From positions 7,615,001-7,679,000 of the forward strand of contig JAKCOZ010000020.1 in NCBI GenBank assembly GCA_022605955.1: 64,000 nt of DNA, written 5' to 3'. The DNA is from Rallus limicola (Eukaryota; Chordata; Aves; Gruiformes; Rallidae). A model generated the notes under the pieces. It did not search any database. It worked only from the letters and a program-made list of their open reading frames with translations, and was not told the origin of the DNA. This document shows positions 37,830 through 51,400 of the stretch, piece by piece. How positions within the stretch are numbered: the stretch's first letter is position 1; every line of letters begins with the position of its first letter. Made by a program: the position numbers and the translations under genes.

Positions 37830-40800
37830 CTGTTCTGTTGATGTGTCTGTCTCTGTTAACTACTCAGAACCCTGTGTGGAAGGATGAAGAAAAATAGATT
37901 CTTTTGAAGAAAGCAAGCTGACTACCACAGAAAAAAGGTGTGAAATGGATGCATTAATATGTCAGTGGATGACTCAACCATAGGTACATGAGGCAGTAAT
38001 AGAAATCACATATGTGATCCTAGACATGATTCTTCCAGAAGCTCCAGAAAGACACTGCTGACATTGCGCAAGGCGCTGCTGGACCCTCATGTCTGTTGCT
38101 GTGTAGGAATTAGGACAGGTATTAGTCTGTCTGGACACTGATTTCCAACAAGAGCAGAGAGCTGAAAAATGCAACCACTTTACAGAGAAATGCTGATCTG
38201 TGGCTGTGAGAGATGTATAATATATTGCTGGAGGTTGCTGGAAATTCCTGAGGTGATGGGATCAACTAGGGTTTTTTTGGCCCTGTTGGGTTTTTTTGTG
38301 TTTACATGTAAGTACATATATGTGTGTGTACACACACAATCCATCCATAAATACATATTAAGCCAAGTGTTACTTCTTTTGCTTATTGAGTAGCAAAGAG
38401 CCAGACAGTATTTGTTTATGTGCTACATTTCTGAGTATTTCTGACGTTGACTTTCAAGTTATAGGTAATCTAAAACCCTCTTCTTGTTCCTATATTAGAT
38501 ACAAAAAATAGGAAAACCCCACCAAATTCAGCTGTACATAAAATCTTTGCTTTTTTTTTTTTCTATATGTACTTCAAGTGGTGGTGGGTACAGTATGCAT
38601 AAGTAATTAATGTCACAAGCTGGAAGAGTGAATTATTGTCAGATGGAGGTAAAGCATACAATATGGTCAAGTAAGCAGTTCCAATAATAGCTGTGCTTAT
38701 ACAAGCAAAATGCAGTAGAGGGCAAGCTCTACAGGTTGCCAGACTGGTGTCGATGTGGAGCTTTGTTGCCAGTTGGTGACCAAGGGACAGCAGAAGGTTT
38801 GGGTTTAGCTGAATGCTCTTCAGGTTATGTCTTTACCATACGTAATGCGATTGCTTCTCAAGCAGTGGCACTCAAGCAAGGGGCATAATGTCTAACTAAA
38901 AGCCACCTTTTCCTCCCTCCCTAACTTGGCATTTTCTCAGTGAGTGACATCTGAGTGCACTGTTCATTGCTGGGACAGCTAGTGCAGGGCAATGCATGCC
39001 TCTCCAGCTGGGAGCTTACCTGGAAAAAATTGAACCATCATAGAGCAGCTGGGCTGTGCAAACTTCCCAAAGCTGGCACTGCCCAGGGTGCAGGACAAAC
39101 CCAGGGATCACTCCAGGTTTGGTCAGGTCAGAGCAGTGGCTTTAATTAATGTGGTAAAGAAGATAATCACAAGATACAAGGACAACAAAAAGGCTCATGT
39201 CCATACAAAGTGGACACCAGAATATTAGGCGTGTTGCAACCCAGCTGAAGGCCACCCTTTAAAGCCACTGGCCATGCAAATGTCTCTTTTCATGTTGTGT
39301 AAGAGAAAAACTACAGCTCCCCTGGTTACATGCCATGGTAGGTGTGTATTAACTGAGTATCTGGCCTCAGAATCGGTGGCACACACACAGGCATGGACAT
39401 AGCATAGACACACAGAGTCCCCGTAGGGTTTGCTGCCTCTCCCGCCTGCCCCTTCACAAACAAGCAGAGTTCAGTTTCAAAGTGCCCAGTGTACAAAGCA
39501 GATAAAGACTGGCATGGAAGAGTCCATGGACAGCTTGGCAGCCCTCTGCAGTTACTGGTATCAAAGGTCACTGAATGCTAAAAAATAAATATGTTCCAGT
39601 TCCAGTGCCAGCAGGGCACTGATGAGCCAAGATAAAAGTTTCTCTACCACCGGAGAGACATTTTCTTGTTTGGTACCAAGGTGAATGGTATTTACTGTGA
39701 TTCTTCCTGTGCTAGTGAAAATACATGGGGTTTGCTTTGTGCTGGCAGGGGATCTGCCTCAGAGGCCAGCCTCTCTTCTTCCAGAACATGCTATGGTGTT
39801 TTCATGGGAAGTGGCTTTTGTGTGCTCCTGAACAGGAAAGCAAAGAAATTCACTGGGTTCTGTGGGATACTTTTAATTCTTTGTATTTTTCAAAAGTGGC
39901 ATCAGTTTTTTCCATCCTGAAAGTCTGACTTCACTGGTGCTGGTGTAAACCTCAAACAACTGGTGTACTGGAGCCACTGGAATGATATGGGTTGAGGGGA
40001 GAGGAGACTCCTGCCCAGCGCCTGACATTGTTAACCAAGGTTATAAACACCATTGGCCTGTTCATATTCATCTTCTGTGATTAATGCCAATGACAATAGG
40101 AAGCCTGGCTACTCATTTCGTACCGTGTAATGCAAGGTGACTATAGTTCAGAGGACAAAGAACAAGAGATTGGGGGTTTTTCTCAGTACCAGACATAAGA
40201 CTGGTTATGAATGTTTGGGGTGATTTACTTTCCTTGCTTTCTGTATCAGCACTGAGGGGTGAGTGGCACTTTCCTGCAGATTTCTAGATGGAGTTTGGGG
40301 GTTATGCATGGGAATGCAAACCCTCTGCTTCCCCTTCCTCTTTTTAATACCTGCACTGGGTTTTTCCTTCTGTTTGTCTGGAGGCACAAAATCTCTGGCA
40401 ATGTTCTCACACCGTTTTAGCTTCAGGACAATGGATGTAAAAAGCAACATACTAGAAACCCAGATAAAGGTGGAATTCCTGGTGCTCTTTTTGTTGGCCC
40501 TGGGCCAGAGTCATTTACAGCAGCTCTTAGCCTGCTGTAACCAGTCATGGGTGACAGGATGGTGCAGGGACAGGGAGCTACAGATATCATTGATTTGGAA
40601 CACCAAAGACACCACAGTGGCCACCTAGTACCACCCATGTAGTGTTCACAGGCTGAGGAGGTCAGTAGTGGGACTCTGGGCTGAATCTGAGCAAAAAATT
40701 TTCAACTTTTTTGCATAACTTTTTAACATTAACCAAATTCAGTGTTCTAAATTGTGATGCTGGTCCCCTCTCCTTGGGGGAGTGTTTGTGAACTGTGTGA

Positions 40801-43800
40801 CATGTTGCCAGTCTACTTATCCAAAATGTGCACTGAAGATTGGACTTGGTGTCGTGAGCAGAACAATATATATCAGCAGCAGCATTTGCTGAAAAACAGC
40901 TTGTGAGTAAAAACGCAGCATTTAGGACATTACATTTTTCAGTGGCTTTACAAACACTAGAGAAGGATCCAGAGCAATCAGTTTTACACTCATGTTTGTA
41001 CAAATAGAAAAGCAAAGGGGCAAATCTTTCTTCCAAGTGCACAGGCAAACAAGGGCCAAAGGAAAAGGCTGGAGTGGTGAAGGACCAGAATTACGTGGTT
41101 GTGAAACGGCAGAACACCGCTGCCCTTTCCATCCAGCACAACAGATAGGCTGCATTTGCTCTCCAGAGGCAGGAGACAAGGGATGGTTCCTGCAGAGAAG
41201 CATTGCACCTTTTTGCCTGTAGAGCAATTCGGCAGGACTCGATCTCCAGAGCTGAAGGAGAGGAGGGCTGGATACACAGAGGAAGGGGGCTGGAGCCCAA
41301 CAGCCGGGCACTTCTGCAAGCTCTCCCCATTCTTTTGGAATCTTTAACAGCGCATCAAAAAGGCTTGGGATTTGCTTTAAGAATTGAGAACTTGCCCAGA
41401 GGCTGAGAAACAACATGACGTGCCTTGGGCTGCAGGAGTCCATGTCAGAAACTGGTTCGAGCACAAGCATTTCTGCATCCCACTCCTCTGCTTAGATGAG
41501 CAACCCACGCCTCTATAAATCATACAGGAGGCACTCACGTTACTCAGGCTTTATGTGCATGCAGTAAATCACAGCGGCTGTGGTGAGGGGAGACCCATGT
41601 GCCTGCTGGGGGCATTGGGCACTGCTGGCTCTGGCAGTGCAACTGAGCGCCACCATTCCCTTAATTAATGTACTTTAAATAGGGCATGGAGTCTTCTGGA
41701 GCAAAAAAAGAGAAAGGGTTGTTTCTTTCCTGTTGATTCTTAAATGTGCATTCTACCTATCATTCAATCTGTTATGAAACACTTGTCTTAGGATAAGATC
41801 ACTGAGGAAGCTGTGGCAAGACAACCCTGACAATTTCTGGATGCTGCAGTTCTTGGCACTTATCTCTCTGATTACAGTCCTGAATATGCAATAGAAACTA
41901 CATTTTCCCACTCCTCTATAGTTATTGCAGTTTCCTTGGTGAGTGTTCCCAGCCCCTGAAACTCCTGTCTCCTTTATCAAACTTACTCTGAAGCACTGCT
42001 GACTGCTCTGGTCTGTATCCTCCGTGGATATCTTTGCAGGGCAGTATGAGGGAACAGCATATTCTTGCTATGTAACACCCTACAAAACTTTTTTAATTGA
42101 CCCCCTTGAATCTCTACAGGGCAGCCAGGTGAGATTTGGCTTGTGGTGGCTTCAGAAGGGGTAAGACCCCATTTCTGACAGCAATGCTGTTTGATGTGAG
42201 TCACATGAATTCATTACTTGAGTGAGGCGTCTCACAAGAAATTGATCCCACTAACTGTCTTCCACTTGCACCCGAGCAGGGAATACTGGGTTTGTTCTCT
42301 GTAACCACAAATGCTTTGAGACGTGCTTAATTGAGATGCTGAATCTCCTCTTCTGCAGGGATTTCGGCAACAGAAATCAACAGAGGCAATCTTAAAGCAG
42401 GCATATTGGTGTCTGTCCTCTTTGGAAATTACTTTGTCCAAAAGGGATGAGATTTGTTGGCTCTCAGAAAGTGAAGCCTCACCAGTGAGAGAGGTCTCAG
42501 TGATAAAGCAGGGAATTTGTTTAGTTCGTTACTATGATTGTGATGCTGGATTTCTGTTAGTTGTGGTGTTTTTCCTGGCTCTGCAGAGGACAAAGTGTGA
42601 GTGGTATGGGACATGAATGTTTCCAGGGGCAGTGGCAAGCAGCTTTTATGGACATCTTACAATTATAATAAACATAAATTGTTCATCTATTACTTTTCTT
42701 TTTCTGCTTAAAAAAAAGCAAGACTGGGATAAAATATTAAAGCAGAACAAAAGTAATTTGCTTTAAAATGGGCTGATAACCAGTTAAAAATGCATGTACT
42801 TATATTGGTGTTGCTGGTTTTGCTGCCTTAAACAAGTACCTATGGTTTGCTCATAATTAAGAATTAAAGGGTTTGCAGGCACATGTCTTCAGTGGAGACC
42901 CCCAAGTGATCCCGAGATGAGAGTAAACCATGGAGTTTTTTCAGCTAGTTGGGTGGAAATTACTTACCACTTGAATAGCATCTGCAACAGCGTAAGCTAC
43001 GGAAGCAATTTTTCTTTTGTAAGAAGATGAAAAAGAAATAAAAAAGGAGTCAAAGAGTAAGCAGGCTGAATGGGCCATTAGCACCAAACTCTAAAGATGT
43101 AGAAGTCAAATAGGATAGAAAAGCCCCATAAATTTTTACAACTCCTTGGAGAAAAACACTGTGATTATTAAAACATGAAACCTTGCTTTTCTAAAATGCT
43201 TAAAAGATTAATATAGAAATGTCATACTGTGGCTGCTGGAGGGATTATCCTTAATGGGAATGTTAGAAGTTATTTTAATGTAAAGCAAACATAGCCACCG
43301 AAGAAAGATCAAAAGTGGAAGAAATTCAAGGCTCTTAGTTTCAGGAAAATGAAGTTTGTCAAGAAACTATTTCTACTCTGTTAATTAGAATGAGCAAATT
43401 CTTCATAAATACTCTGTGTATATATATGACATAGAAAGTGATGACCTCATCTAATTAGTCATTACCTAATCCAATCACTAGCACAAGAGCAAGGCTTCGG
43501 TCTCTTTTATGAAAAATTATGTTCCCTTTTCAGCTTGAGAAAAAGTTCCTTTTTGCTAGTGCACATTTCTGTGGGATCATGTGTGTGTGTCCAAATAGTT
43601 CTGATGATAATCCACCGTCCATGGGTAGGGGAAGGTCGGTCACATGGCACAGTGGGAAATTCCCCCAGAGTTTGTGGTCTTTTCCTCGCAAGAGAGAATT
43701 CTGTGACTTTTTGTTTTCTTTTCAGTCTAGCATTGTTACTCATCTTAATGTAAACTGACCACAGAGCAACACACTGCTTTGGTCTCTGTGTAAGCCTTTG

Positions 43801-44395
43801 AAGTCTAAATAAAACCTTCAGTGTTGCTAATTTAGAGCAAGAAATGTAATATTTTTTTTTTTGCTGTTCAGGATGGCGCTTAATTTGCTGCCTGTCCTTG
43901 TTTGGCTGGTGCTGCAGTCAAACACCTGATTCCTTGAGACCCCCAGTTACCAGCTCAGGACTATCAATTCCAGAACCAGTAATTGGTTTACAAATTGTGC
44001 TGCCGTCGACTTGTTTTTCTCTGCCAACGTGAGGCACAAAACCACACCGCACCACGCAGCACCCTTCACACATTGCTGTCCTTGTTTCCCTACGAAAGGG
44101 CTGGACTGGCAGAACACAGATTTCTTTTAACATTTATTTCTAAAAAAGATCCAGCACGCCAATACCTAGCCCGAGTCTGCTGGTTTTGCTAAAAAACCTT
44201 CCCAGAAAGTAAGAAAGTGCTAAATCATTCTGTCCTGTGTGAAAATTCACTTACTCGAATGTTTGGTGTTGTATGACAGCAAGATATTACTTAGTAGTAG
44301 GAATTATTTTTTCTTGAAAGTAATTGCAGATATTTAGAGGGAAGTTTTGTTCAGCTGCCCAAATCTGCAGTCTTTTTCCCTTGTCTTACCATGGA
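37830..44395. other. Non-coding DNA between CR1 fragments
   Basis: No gene or additional transposon was recognised with confidence. A TG/CA dinucleotide patch lies near 38,310-38,340 and a T-run near 38,550-38,562. The minus-strand frame at 40,922-41,470 (182 codons) overlaps other open frames on both strands and has no recognisable domain, so it is not called a gene. Confidence 0.5.
42968..43013 (-). other. Weak candidate exon, unknown gene
   Basis: On the minus strand a long T/C-rich tract leads to an AAAAG acceptor-like site, and the 46-bp segment ends CAAGTG followed by GTAAGT, a strong donor. One frame is open and reads KIASVAYAVADAIQV, with orderly alanine and valine spacing. The acceptor is poor because it lacks a C or T before AG. 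It lies upstream of the CpG-island promoter for minus-strand transcription, so it would need another promoter. Probably chance. Confidence 0.12.
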
Positions 44396-44397
44396 CA

Positions 44398-44745
44398 TAG
44401 AATCACAGAATCATAGGGGTTGGAAGGGACCTCCAGAGATCATCGGGTCTGACCCCCCCTGCCAAAGCAGGCTCCCTAGGACAGGTCGCACAGGTCAACA
44501 TCCAGAAGAGTCTTGAATATCTCCAAAGAAGGAGACTCCACACCCCCCTGGGCAGCCTGTCCCAGGGCTCCATCACGCTCACTGTGAAGAAGTTCTTCCC
44601 ATATTGGTGCAGAACTTCCTGTGTTCCAACTTGAGGCCATGGTCCCTTGTCCTCTCCCCACAGACACTGAGAAGAGGCTGGCCATTTCCCCTGTGTCCCA
44701 CACTTGAGATGTTTATAAACATTGATCAGATCCCCTCTTACAGAA
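44398..44745 (-). mobile_element. CR1 LINE 3' fragment, about 350 bp
   Basis: The start, AGAATCACAGAATCATAGGG, is the reverse complement of the CR1 octamer tail. It is followed by the conserved GGTTGGAAGGGACCTCCAGA block and by reversed CR1 3'-UTR and C-terminal ORF2 sequence (ATCCAGAAGAGTCTTGAATA, CACACTTGAGATGTTTATAA). It is 5'-truncated in the usual way. It is better preserved than the 37-kb copy and therefore younger. Confidence 0.93.
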
Positions 44746-46077
44746 AGAAGTTTATTCTTACAGTTCAGTTTATTCCTCTTCATAGGAATGAACTGAACTG
44801 AAATTAATGTTATCTTTTTTACCTGCTTGCAACTCCACAAGTAGTCAATCGTCATCTTTCAGTTTGGACAAGATACCATCACCATGTAGTTACTGGTCAC
44901 CAGAAATGTTTCTTCCAGCTTGAATCCATTTTTGAAGAGCTCTGCAAGCAAAAGATAGTCCTGGTGACAAGGTACTGCAGTGCCTGAGATGTGCAGTGCA
45001 GTGTGCTGAAGGCCTGGCTCAGTGGAAGGAAAGTCTTGGTTGAAATACAAGAATTCAGTGAATTGTTAGGATTACTAGTCTTTCTTCTTAGACTTTGTAA
45101 AAAACAGTAAATTTACCAAACTCCAGGCAGTTTTTGGGTGAGGAAACTAAAATATATCCCAGGATATAAACTGTAGACCTCATGAAAAGGGGGTCAGTAT
45201 TTACAGAGTCAAATATTTCATTTTATAACAGAAAACAAATTCACAGTAGATTATACTCCAGAATTGTGCCTAGCAACCTGGGCTACTCTTATTTTTACTT
45301 TCTTACAATTATTTTTACAATACAAGGCAGTGTCAGTTGGTATCTAGCAGCTTTTCTCCGTATCGGTCTGGGAAATGCACTAAGATAAAAGGAAAGTGCC
45401 ATAATTTCCTGATGCAGGCTCACTCTAAAATGCCAGTTACATTAACATTTTCTGTACATTAAGCAAGAGGGCACCATCCCTACAACAGACAGTGGGCTGT
45501 AATTCTTTCTTCCCTGATGATCCTTTAATTTGCAGCAGTATAGAACAACTCAAGAATAGAATCTGCATGCTCCATTCCCTCGATAAAATATGATGATCTG
45601 ATTATGATTTCACATTTTTCCAGTCATAGCCATTGCACAGAAGCTCAGAATTTGCAGCCACGTCCTGCAGAGCTTGTACTCCTCCTTACCCATCAGTGCT
45701 CAGCCCAGAATTCACACTCTTGGTAGCAAGTTGAACAGAGAACTTGATTTACAGGGTTGTAGAATCATACCGGTAAACATCCTCCTTCCCCACTCAAATT
45801 CAGTGCTCATCACTCATTAATTTCCTGCTCTCTCTTATCACCACACTGTATTTCCAGAACTCATTTTCATAACTGACTTGTTAGCTGGTCACTAGGTTGA
45901 CAGAGCTGAAAACAGAAATACTCTGGTTCCAAGGTGCCCACCGCAGAGTGACAACACAACATCCCGGCTCTTCCGCTAATGAGCGTCAGGCCTGACAGAG
46001 AGAGCCAGTGTGCAGGGGACAGGGAGGGACAGTTGCTGTGCTCAGAAAGAATCATAATAATGAAAGCAGTTCCAGCC
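44746..46077. other. Non-coding DNA
   Basis: No gene or repeat was recognised. The final 150 bp before 46,078 would be promoter and 5' untranslated sequence if the following exon is real. It has a few CpGs (for example in CCACCGCAGAG and CCCGGCTCTTCCGC) but is not a CpG island. Confidence 0.5.
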
Positions 46078-46172
46078 ATGGAGCTCTGCAAGTGGCAGCC
46101 ACGGAGGCTGTGTTTCACCCTTCTTACCTGCTTAATCCTTGCTCAACCTGCTGATGCTGCCAGAAAGACAAG
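46078..46172 (+). CDS. Candidate signal-peptide first exon of a secreted or membrane protein
   Basis: An ATG in strong initiation context (CCAGCCATGG) opens a frame of 31 codons plus two bases, ending at ACAAG followed by GTACCA, a plausible donor (phase 2). The peptide has a basic n-region (MELCKWQPRRL), a hydrophobic core (CFTLLTCLILAQ) and a small-residue cleavage region (PADAA), followed by basic residues (RKT). This is a textbook eukaryotic signal peptide. A second in-frame ATG lies at 46,060, but its context is weaker. No downstream exon could be assigned with confidence before the window ends, so the gene is not named. A chance ORF is possible, but start context, signal peptide and donor coincide. 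Confidence 0.4.
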
Positions 46173-48320
46173 GTACCATCTGTGCTTGTATTTTTTTAAA
46201 TTTTTTTTTAATGTGAACATAAACTTGGTGTTTTTCATGTCGTTTCACATAGCGGCTCAGAATCTGTGGAATTCAAATTTCCCATCACTACCAAAGTGAA
46301 CATTGCATAATTGATAAAACATCCTGTATCTCTGCTTTACACTCGAGGTACCTAACATCCCTTCTTGCATACCACCTCCTCATTTGCAGCAAGGGTTCTT
46401 TCTGAACCTGGAGCAAGGTGTGCCGATATCTGTGTTGTATTTCTTGATATTGCTCTGGCAAATGAACCATCACCCTAACAGTGTTAATACTCTTTATTTG
46501 TCTCTAGTGTCTTCTGATTTTCTTAGATCTTAGCATGACACCCAGTACCTGAGTGTGCAGGTGCTACTTAATGTCAGAAGAGCAGTTTCATCACATCTGC
46601 CTGATATCCAGTAACTCAGGGGCTTTGATGAAGAAGCAGGTTATGATCATGAGCAGGGTGAGGTACCTACTGGACCATACCTGATCTTAGCAGCCAAGAG
46701 GCTCAGAAAGCTATTCTTTGTATTTTATTAACAGCAGCAGCCAATTGCAGTGTTTTGTAAATGCTCTCTTCACAATGCCTTGAAAAGGCAAACCAAAAAG
46801 GAGTTGGATGGCACAGGCGATGTAACATTGAAGGAGCAGTCAGTCTCTTGCTGCAGACTCCTGAGCAGGGCAGTCCACAGCACACATGGTTCCACAGCAG
46901 TTCCCAGGATCTCAGTAGCCCTGATTCATGTTTTCATGGCATCAGCAGTGCTGTCATGTACTACAGACTGGCAGGGCTCATCGAGATACGCTGGTGGGGA
47001 GTGGTGTAAGTATTTGGGAAATCAGACGTAACATATACGGGACAGTATCTCATGATGACAGTTGTCTAAAGCCACTAAACTTTTGCAGCACTTTCTATAT
47101 ACGGGGATACAGTTTCTAGTGTGGAAGAAGAAGGGACTGACTCCTTGCAGGTACATAGCTGGTGTTTCTGTTTACATCTGCACACAGAGAGGGATCACTG
47201 AGTTACTGATTAAGACCAGTGAAGGCACAGCCAAAGAAGGGGTATAAAACTAACAACGAAGTGAAGAAGCAGGCCCCAAAATTCCCAGTGCAGTTTGTAC
47301 TGGTGCTTAGGCCAGTGTTGCACTTGAAAAAAATTACTTTTCTGCAAAAGGGGTTGATTCTGCAAGGATAGGCAAGTGGCAGTATGCCTGCATGAAAGGG
47401 AGAGGGATGCAGAGGTTTCGTTGGGACACCATTTTGGTTTTGATCTCACAGAAGGAACAAAATGGGAGTCACTTGGAAAGTACTCCATCAATCCATCAGA
47501 TGGATACTGGCTATGGAGCAGGCTGGATCTGAAGGAATTTTTTTTAAAGTTGCAACTAGGTGCAATTTCTCAGCAATCCTGTGCTTCCCAAATGCCACCT
47601 GCTGGAACCAAACCACATGGAACGGCTATTGCTGCTTTAGAAACATGCACAGCTGTGCTCTGGCTGCTTGATGTGCCAAAAACTGGCACAGGTGTGTGCT
47701 TCAAGAGTGGGAAGAGGATTTATAGCACCAGCAGGTTCCTGCAGGATTTGGGCACTGCACACAATTCGTGTCTGGTGATGAGAGCATTCACTAGCAGAGT
47801 GCATGCAGTGAGGATAAAATGCATCTTACAAACATCCCTTGGTATTAAAGATATAAGACAATGTGTTTGGATGCAAGCCCAGGCATGGTTCTGTGTAAGA
47901 TCTTATTCACCCTTTTATTGTGAGCCTTCTTGCAAGCTGCAGTTTTCTCACATATGACTAGTTTTCAGATTCACATGGGGAACTGTAAGATGGGTTTCTG
48001 AAAACATGGGGGTGAATCAGTGACCTCGTAGCATGCAGCAACTGCCAAGAACCCATGGAGAACACAATTAACCCTATGAAGTGAGATATCATAGAGGAAG
48101 TGGCATGTAGATGTACAGCAGGGGCATTAGCAAGCTCTGAAACAGGGGCTTGGGAAAAGCCATCGCGACAGTTCTTCCTTTCCTTGCTCACACCTTTTCA
48201 CCAAGGGATGGAGTGGCAGGGGAAGGAGGCAGGACAGCACAGGGGAGGAGTGAGCTAGCTGGGAAGTGATGGCAGGAGCTTCCAGGCTGCTCCCAGGCCC
48301 CACTGCTGACTGTCCTCACA

Positions 48321-48478
48321 GCGCAGCAGCACAGTGGTAGAGAAGAGCAGCAGAGCTGCAGCAGAGCAGCATGGCAGCATCAGGGCAGCAGAGAAGCAGC
48401 ACTGCAGAGCAGCAGGGTAGCAGAGCTGCAGCAGAGCATCAGTGCAGCAGGGCAGCAGAGCTGCAGCAGCACAGCAGT
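48321..48478. repeat. GCA-rich imperfect minisatellite
   Basis: About 160 bp are built from GCAGCA, GCAGAG and GCAGGG units. The block CAGAGCTGCAGCAGAGCA recurs 70 bp apart (48,351 and 48,421), so there is a higher-order period on top of the triplet. Both strands read as low-complexity protein, which explains the alanine/leucine/cysteine-rich open frames here. Confidence 0.85.
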
Positions 48479-51400
48479 CTCCTGACATCTTGTGGCTTCG
48501 CTGCAGAGTACAGCGATCCCTTCCCCCACAGCCTCTGGCGCGGGTGTCAGCTGGAGCTGACCTTGGCATTAACCGCAGGCACTGGAGATCCTTCTATATA
48601 GCTTATATATAGCTACACTCCACTCACAAACACAGTGCCACTTCTTTCTTCCTCCTGTGCAGGAATGGATGTGTTCGGGTGAGCTTGTGTGTTCCCAAGC
48701 ACCCCTGTGTGAGGTTTACCCTGATTTACACCAGAGAGGCACCTAAATGTACACTGACTACAGATGAACACAGCATAAGCTGGATGCCACATTCTGCACC
48801 TGTCATCTTCCCTTTGACAGGTGGAACAGATCCAAACATCCCACGTTTGCTCTAATCTCCCCAGCCCCACCAGCTCCCAGGTGCTCAGATCAGGGTCTGC
48901 TGATTTGGTCATTTCTTTTGGTTGCAATGGTCCAGGCTCAATGCTAGCCATGCATGATCCCTAGAGAAAAGGACAAGACTATTAAGTATTTAATAAGTTG
49001 CATTTATTTTTGAACATTGATTTCATTTTAAAAAAAAAAAAGCTATCTCAAAACCACATAGCTATTAAGAATGTTACATTTACACAACCAGAGAAATCCA
49101 TGCAATGCAGTCCTAACCTCTGTCATCATCAAAAAGTATTGCTTTGTTCTTGAAACATTCACAGAAGAGTCTTTTGTCTCCTCTAAACAGCTGGGACCAA
49201 CTCTGGTGTTTGCCTCAACTGCTCAGTTTCTGAACCAGGGAAATGATGACCTACACTGAATTTTGTACCTAAACAAATTAAGTTGTTTTCCTGATGTTGA
49301 GTCCCGTTGAATCTGTCTGGGTTACTCATTACACTGGGCTTTTGCTCTGGGCTGAATTTGCAGTGGGAGGGCAGAGGACAGTCAGAGCAAGAGCTGGAGC
49401 TTTCAAATGGCATGGCGGGGACTGGTGAGAGCTCAGGCTGGAGTTTGAGAGGTGATGAGTGATGAGGAAGGAGGAGGAAATGAGCTGCTTCTCAGTTATT
49501 TTTTGCAAGTGTATTTCACACATTACATCCACAGATTGGCAGGATACAGTGCCAAGGAAAAGGCACATGGCCAGTAGTGACCGCTCATTCTCTGGCAGCA
49601 CTGTGTGGAGGAGCAACTTCCACGCCCCACTCCTTGCCCTCCTTGAGGAAGCATGGTTTGAAGGGGAAGGAAATGTGATGGGAAAGGGGAGAGAGGGCTT
49701 ACTTGCTGATGTGGAGCAGTTCCCAAAGGGGAAAGCTGTGGCCAGCATTAGGGCTAGAGGAAGATTATCACTGTTTACCAAGAAGCTTAGCAGGAAATAC
49801 ATGGAGAAAGTCATACGGTCAATTTGTAAGCATCTATCCACGTTCCCATTCTCCTCCCATTCTTTCAGAGTCTGGAAGTTACCCTCGGAGGAGGCCATGC
49901 TGCAGGGATGGCAGTGGGAAGAGACAGAGCAGAGCAGCTGGGAATCCCTTTGGGAAGCTGGAATTTAATTTTTCTTCATGTCTGTAGGAGTCCCAGCAGA
50001 TACGCATCGTAGGGAGGTAGGATACTGCTTCGGCTACTGCTGTGCCCTTCTGCTTCACCATTCAGATACACACATGTCCAGCACGGGCTGCTAGAGGAAA
50101 TTCAAGGTGTTAAAAAAGTCCAGATGGACAGTTTCAGTTTTGAAAATGTATGGATTGGATGAAGTGGCTCTAACACGAAAGGTTTCTCCCAAACCTCACT
50201 ATTTTTCAATGCACTTAAAGTTTCTCATTTAAGAAACATGCAAAAGGGCAAACTTTCACACACTTCCTACAATGTCTTCGAATTTTTCATGGTCTTGTCT
50301 GAAAATAGAAGTGGATTTAGTGGAGAGATGCTAGGTTCTGTGATGAAACTTGCACTAAGGTTGTGCAAGATAAATTGCCCCTGACTTTGTGTTACCAAAA
50401 TTACAACTGCGGTTACTGTAGCAGTGGCTGCAGTATAGACATGCCATTTCCAGTTCAGCTCTATCAGTCCCTTTGTTAAAGTCTGCTGCAAGTAGACAAT
50501 TGACTATTTGTGGCTTGTGGCTACTCTCTCAAGAGAAGTTATAAACTGAAAGTGATACCAAGTGTTAGGCATGGGGGAAACAAGGCACAAAATGGAAGGC
50601 ATTAAAAACCTAAACCCTCTCCTTTCACATCTATGTAATTATATACAAATGTGTGTGCACAGACACTCACAGGCAAACCACACGTATGTGCAAACACACT
50701 TTATTTAACAAAAGAAATTACATTTCTGAAAATGCATGCTATTTTATTGCTGCAAACCAAAGTCATCTGTTTATCTTGAATGTAAAGAGGGTGAAGGCAG
50801 CTGCAATTTAAGCTTCTCTGCCCTAGCCAACTGGTAGCTTAAAATCAGCAAACAGGGAGGGGGAGGGGAATTATCCCCACTGGTTGGTCACTGTGCAGGA
50901 TAGCGTGGACATTACAAGGGTTGTGATTCACATGGGAACTGCTGGGCAAGTATTGTAACATATTTTTCAGAGCGAGTGGTGGCTGGAAGCTCTGCATCAG
51001 GTAACCTCCAGCACCACATGCTGCTTCAGGGCCACCTGTACAGAAACAAATGCACCACTTACTCTTGCTGTATTTCCCATTGTTTCTCTCAGTTGTCTTT
51101 GAGCCACTGTAACTGTCAAGATGCTGTAAGTGGTATTCAATTACAAACATCAGGAGTGTGGGATCATCGTTAGAAACTGGAAGCATCAAGCAGGTCAGTT
51201 CCAACTCCTTATAGCCCCAGAGTGTGTTCAGAGGATGCCCTACACTCGAATGGGACACGGGAGAGAAACGTTACCTTGCTTCAGCAGCTGTGTGTGGAGA
51301 ACTGGCACAATGGCAGTGTATAGGGGCTCCTTTGAATGAGTAACAAGAAGAAAGAGAAGGGAGGGGGGAATGTGATTTATATCCATTTCATTATTTTCAG

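Noticed and set aside
39120..39600. Suspected LTR-like segment with CA-rich patches
   Set aside because: I could not find paired TG...CA ends, a primer site or a match to the LTR at 60.4 kb, so it is not called.
40922..41470. Minus-strand 182-codon frame
   Set aside because: Five other frames on both strands overlap it. There is no domain and no splice context, so it was judged chance.
48255..48569. Cysteine/alanine/leucine-rich 104-codon minus-strand frame
   Set aside because: It is a translation of the GCA-rich minisatellite, low complexity rather than a gene.
49329..49968. Overlapping 189- and 169-codon frames on opposite strands
   Set aside because: Neither has a recognisable motif. 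They are mutual shadows in a segment with few stop triplets, and no splice or promoter context supports either.
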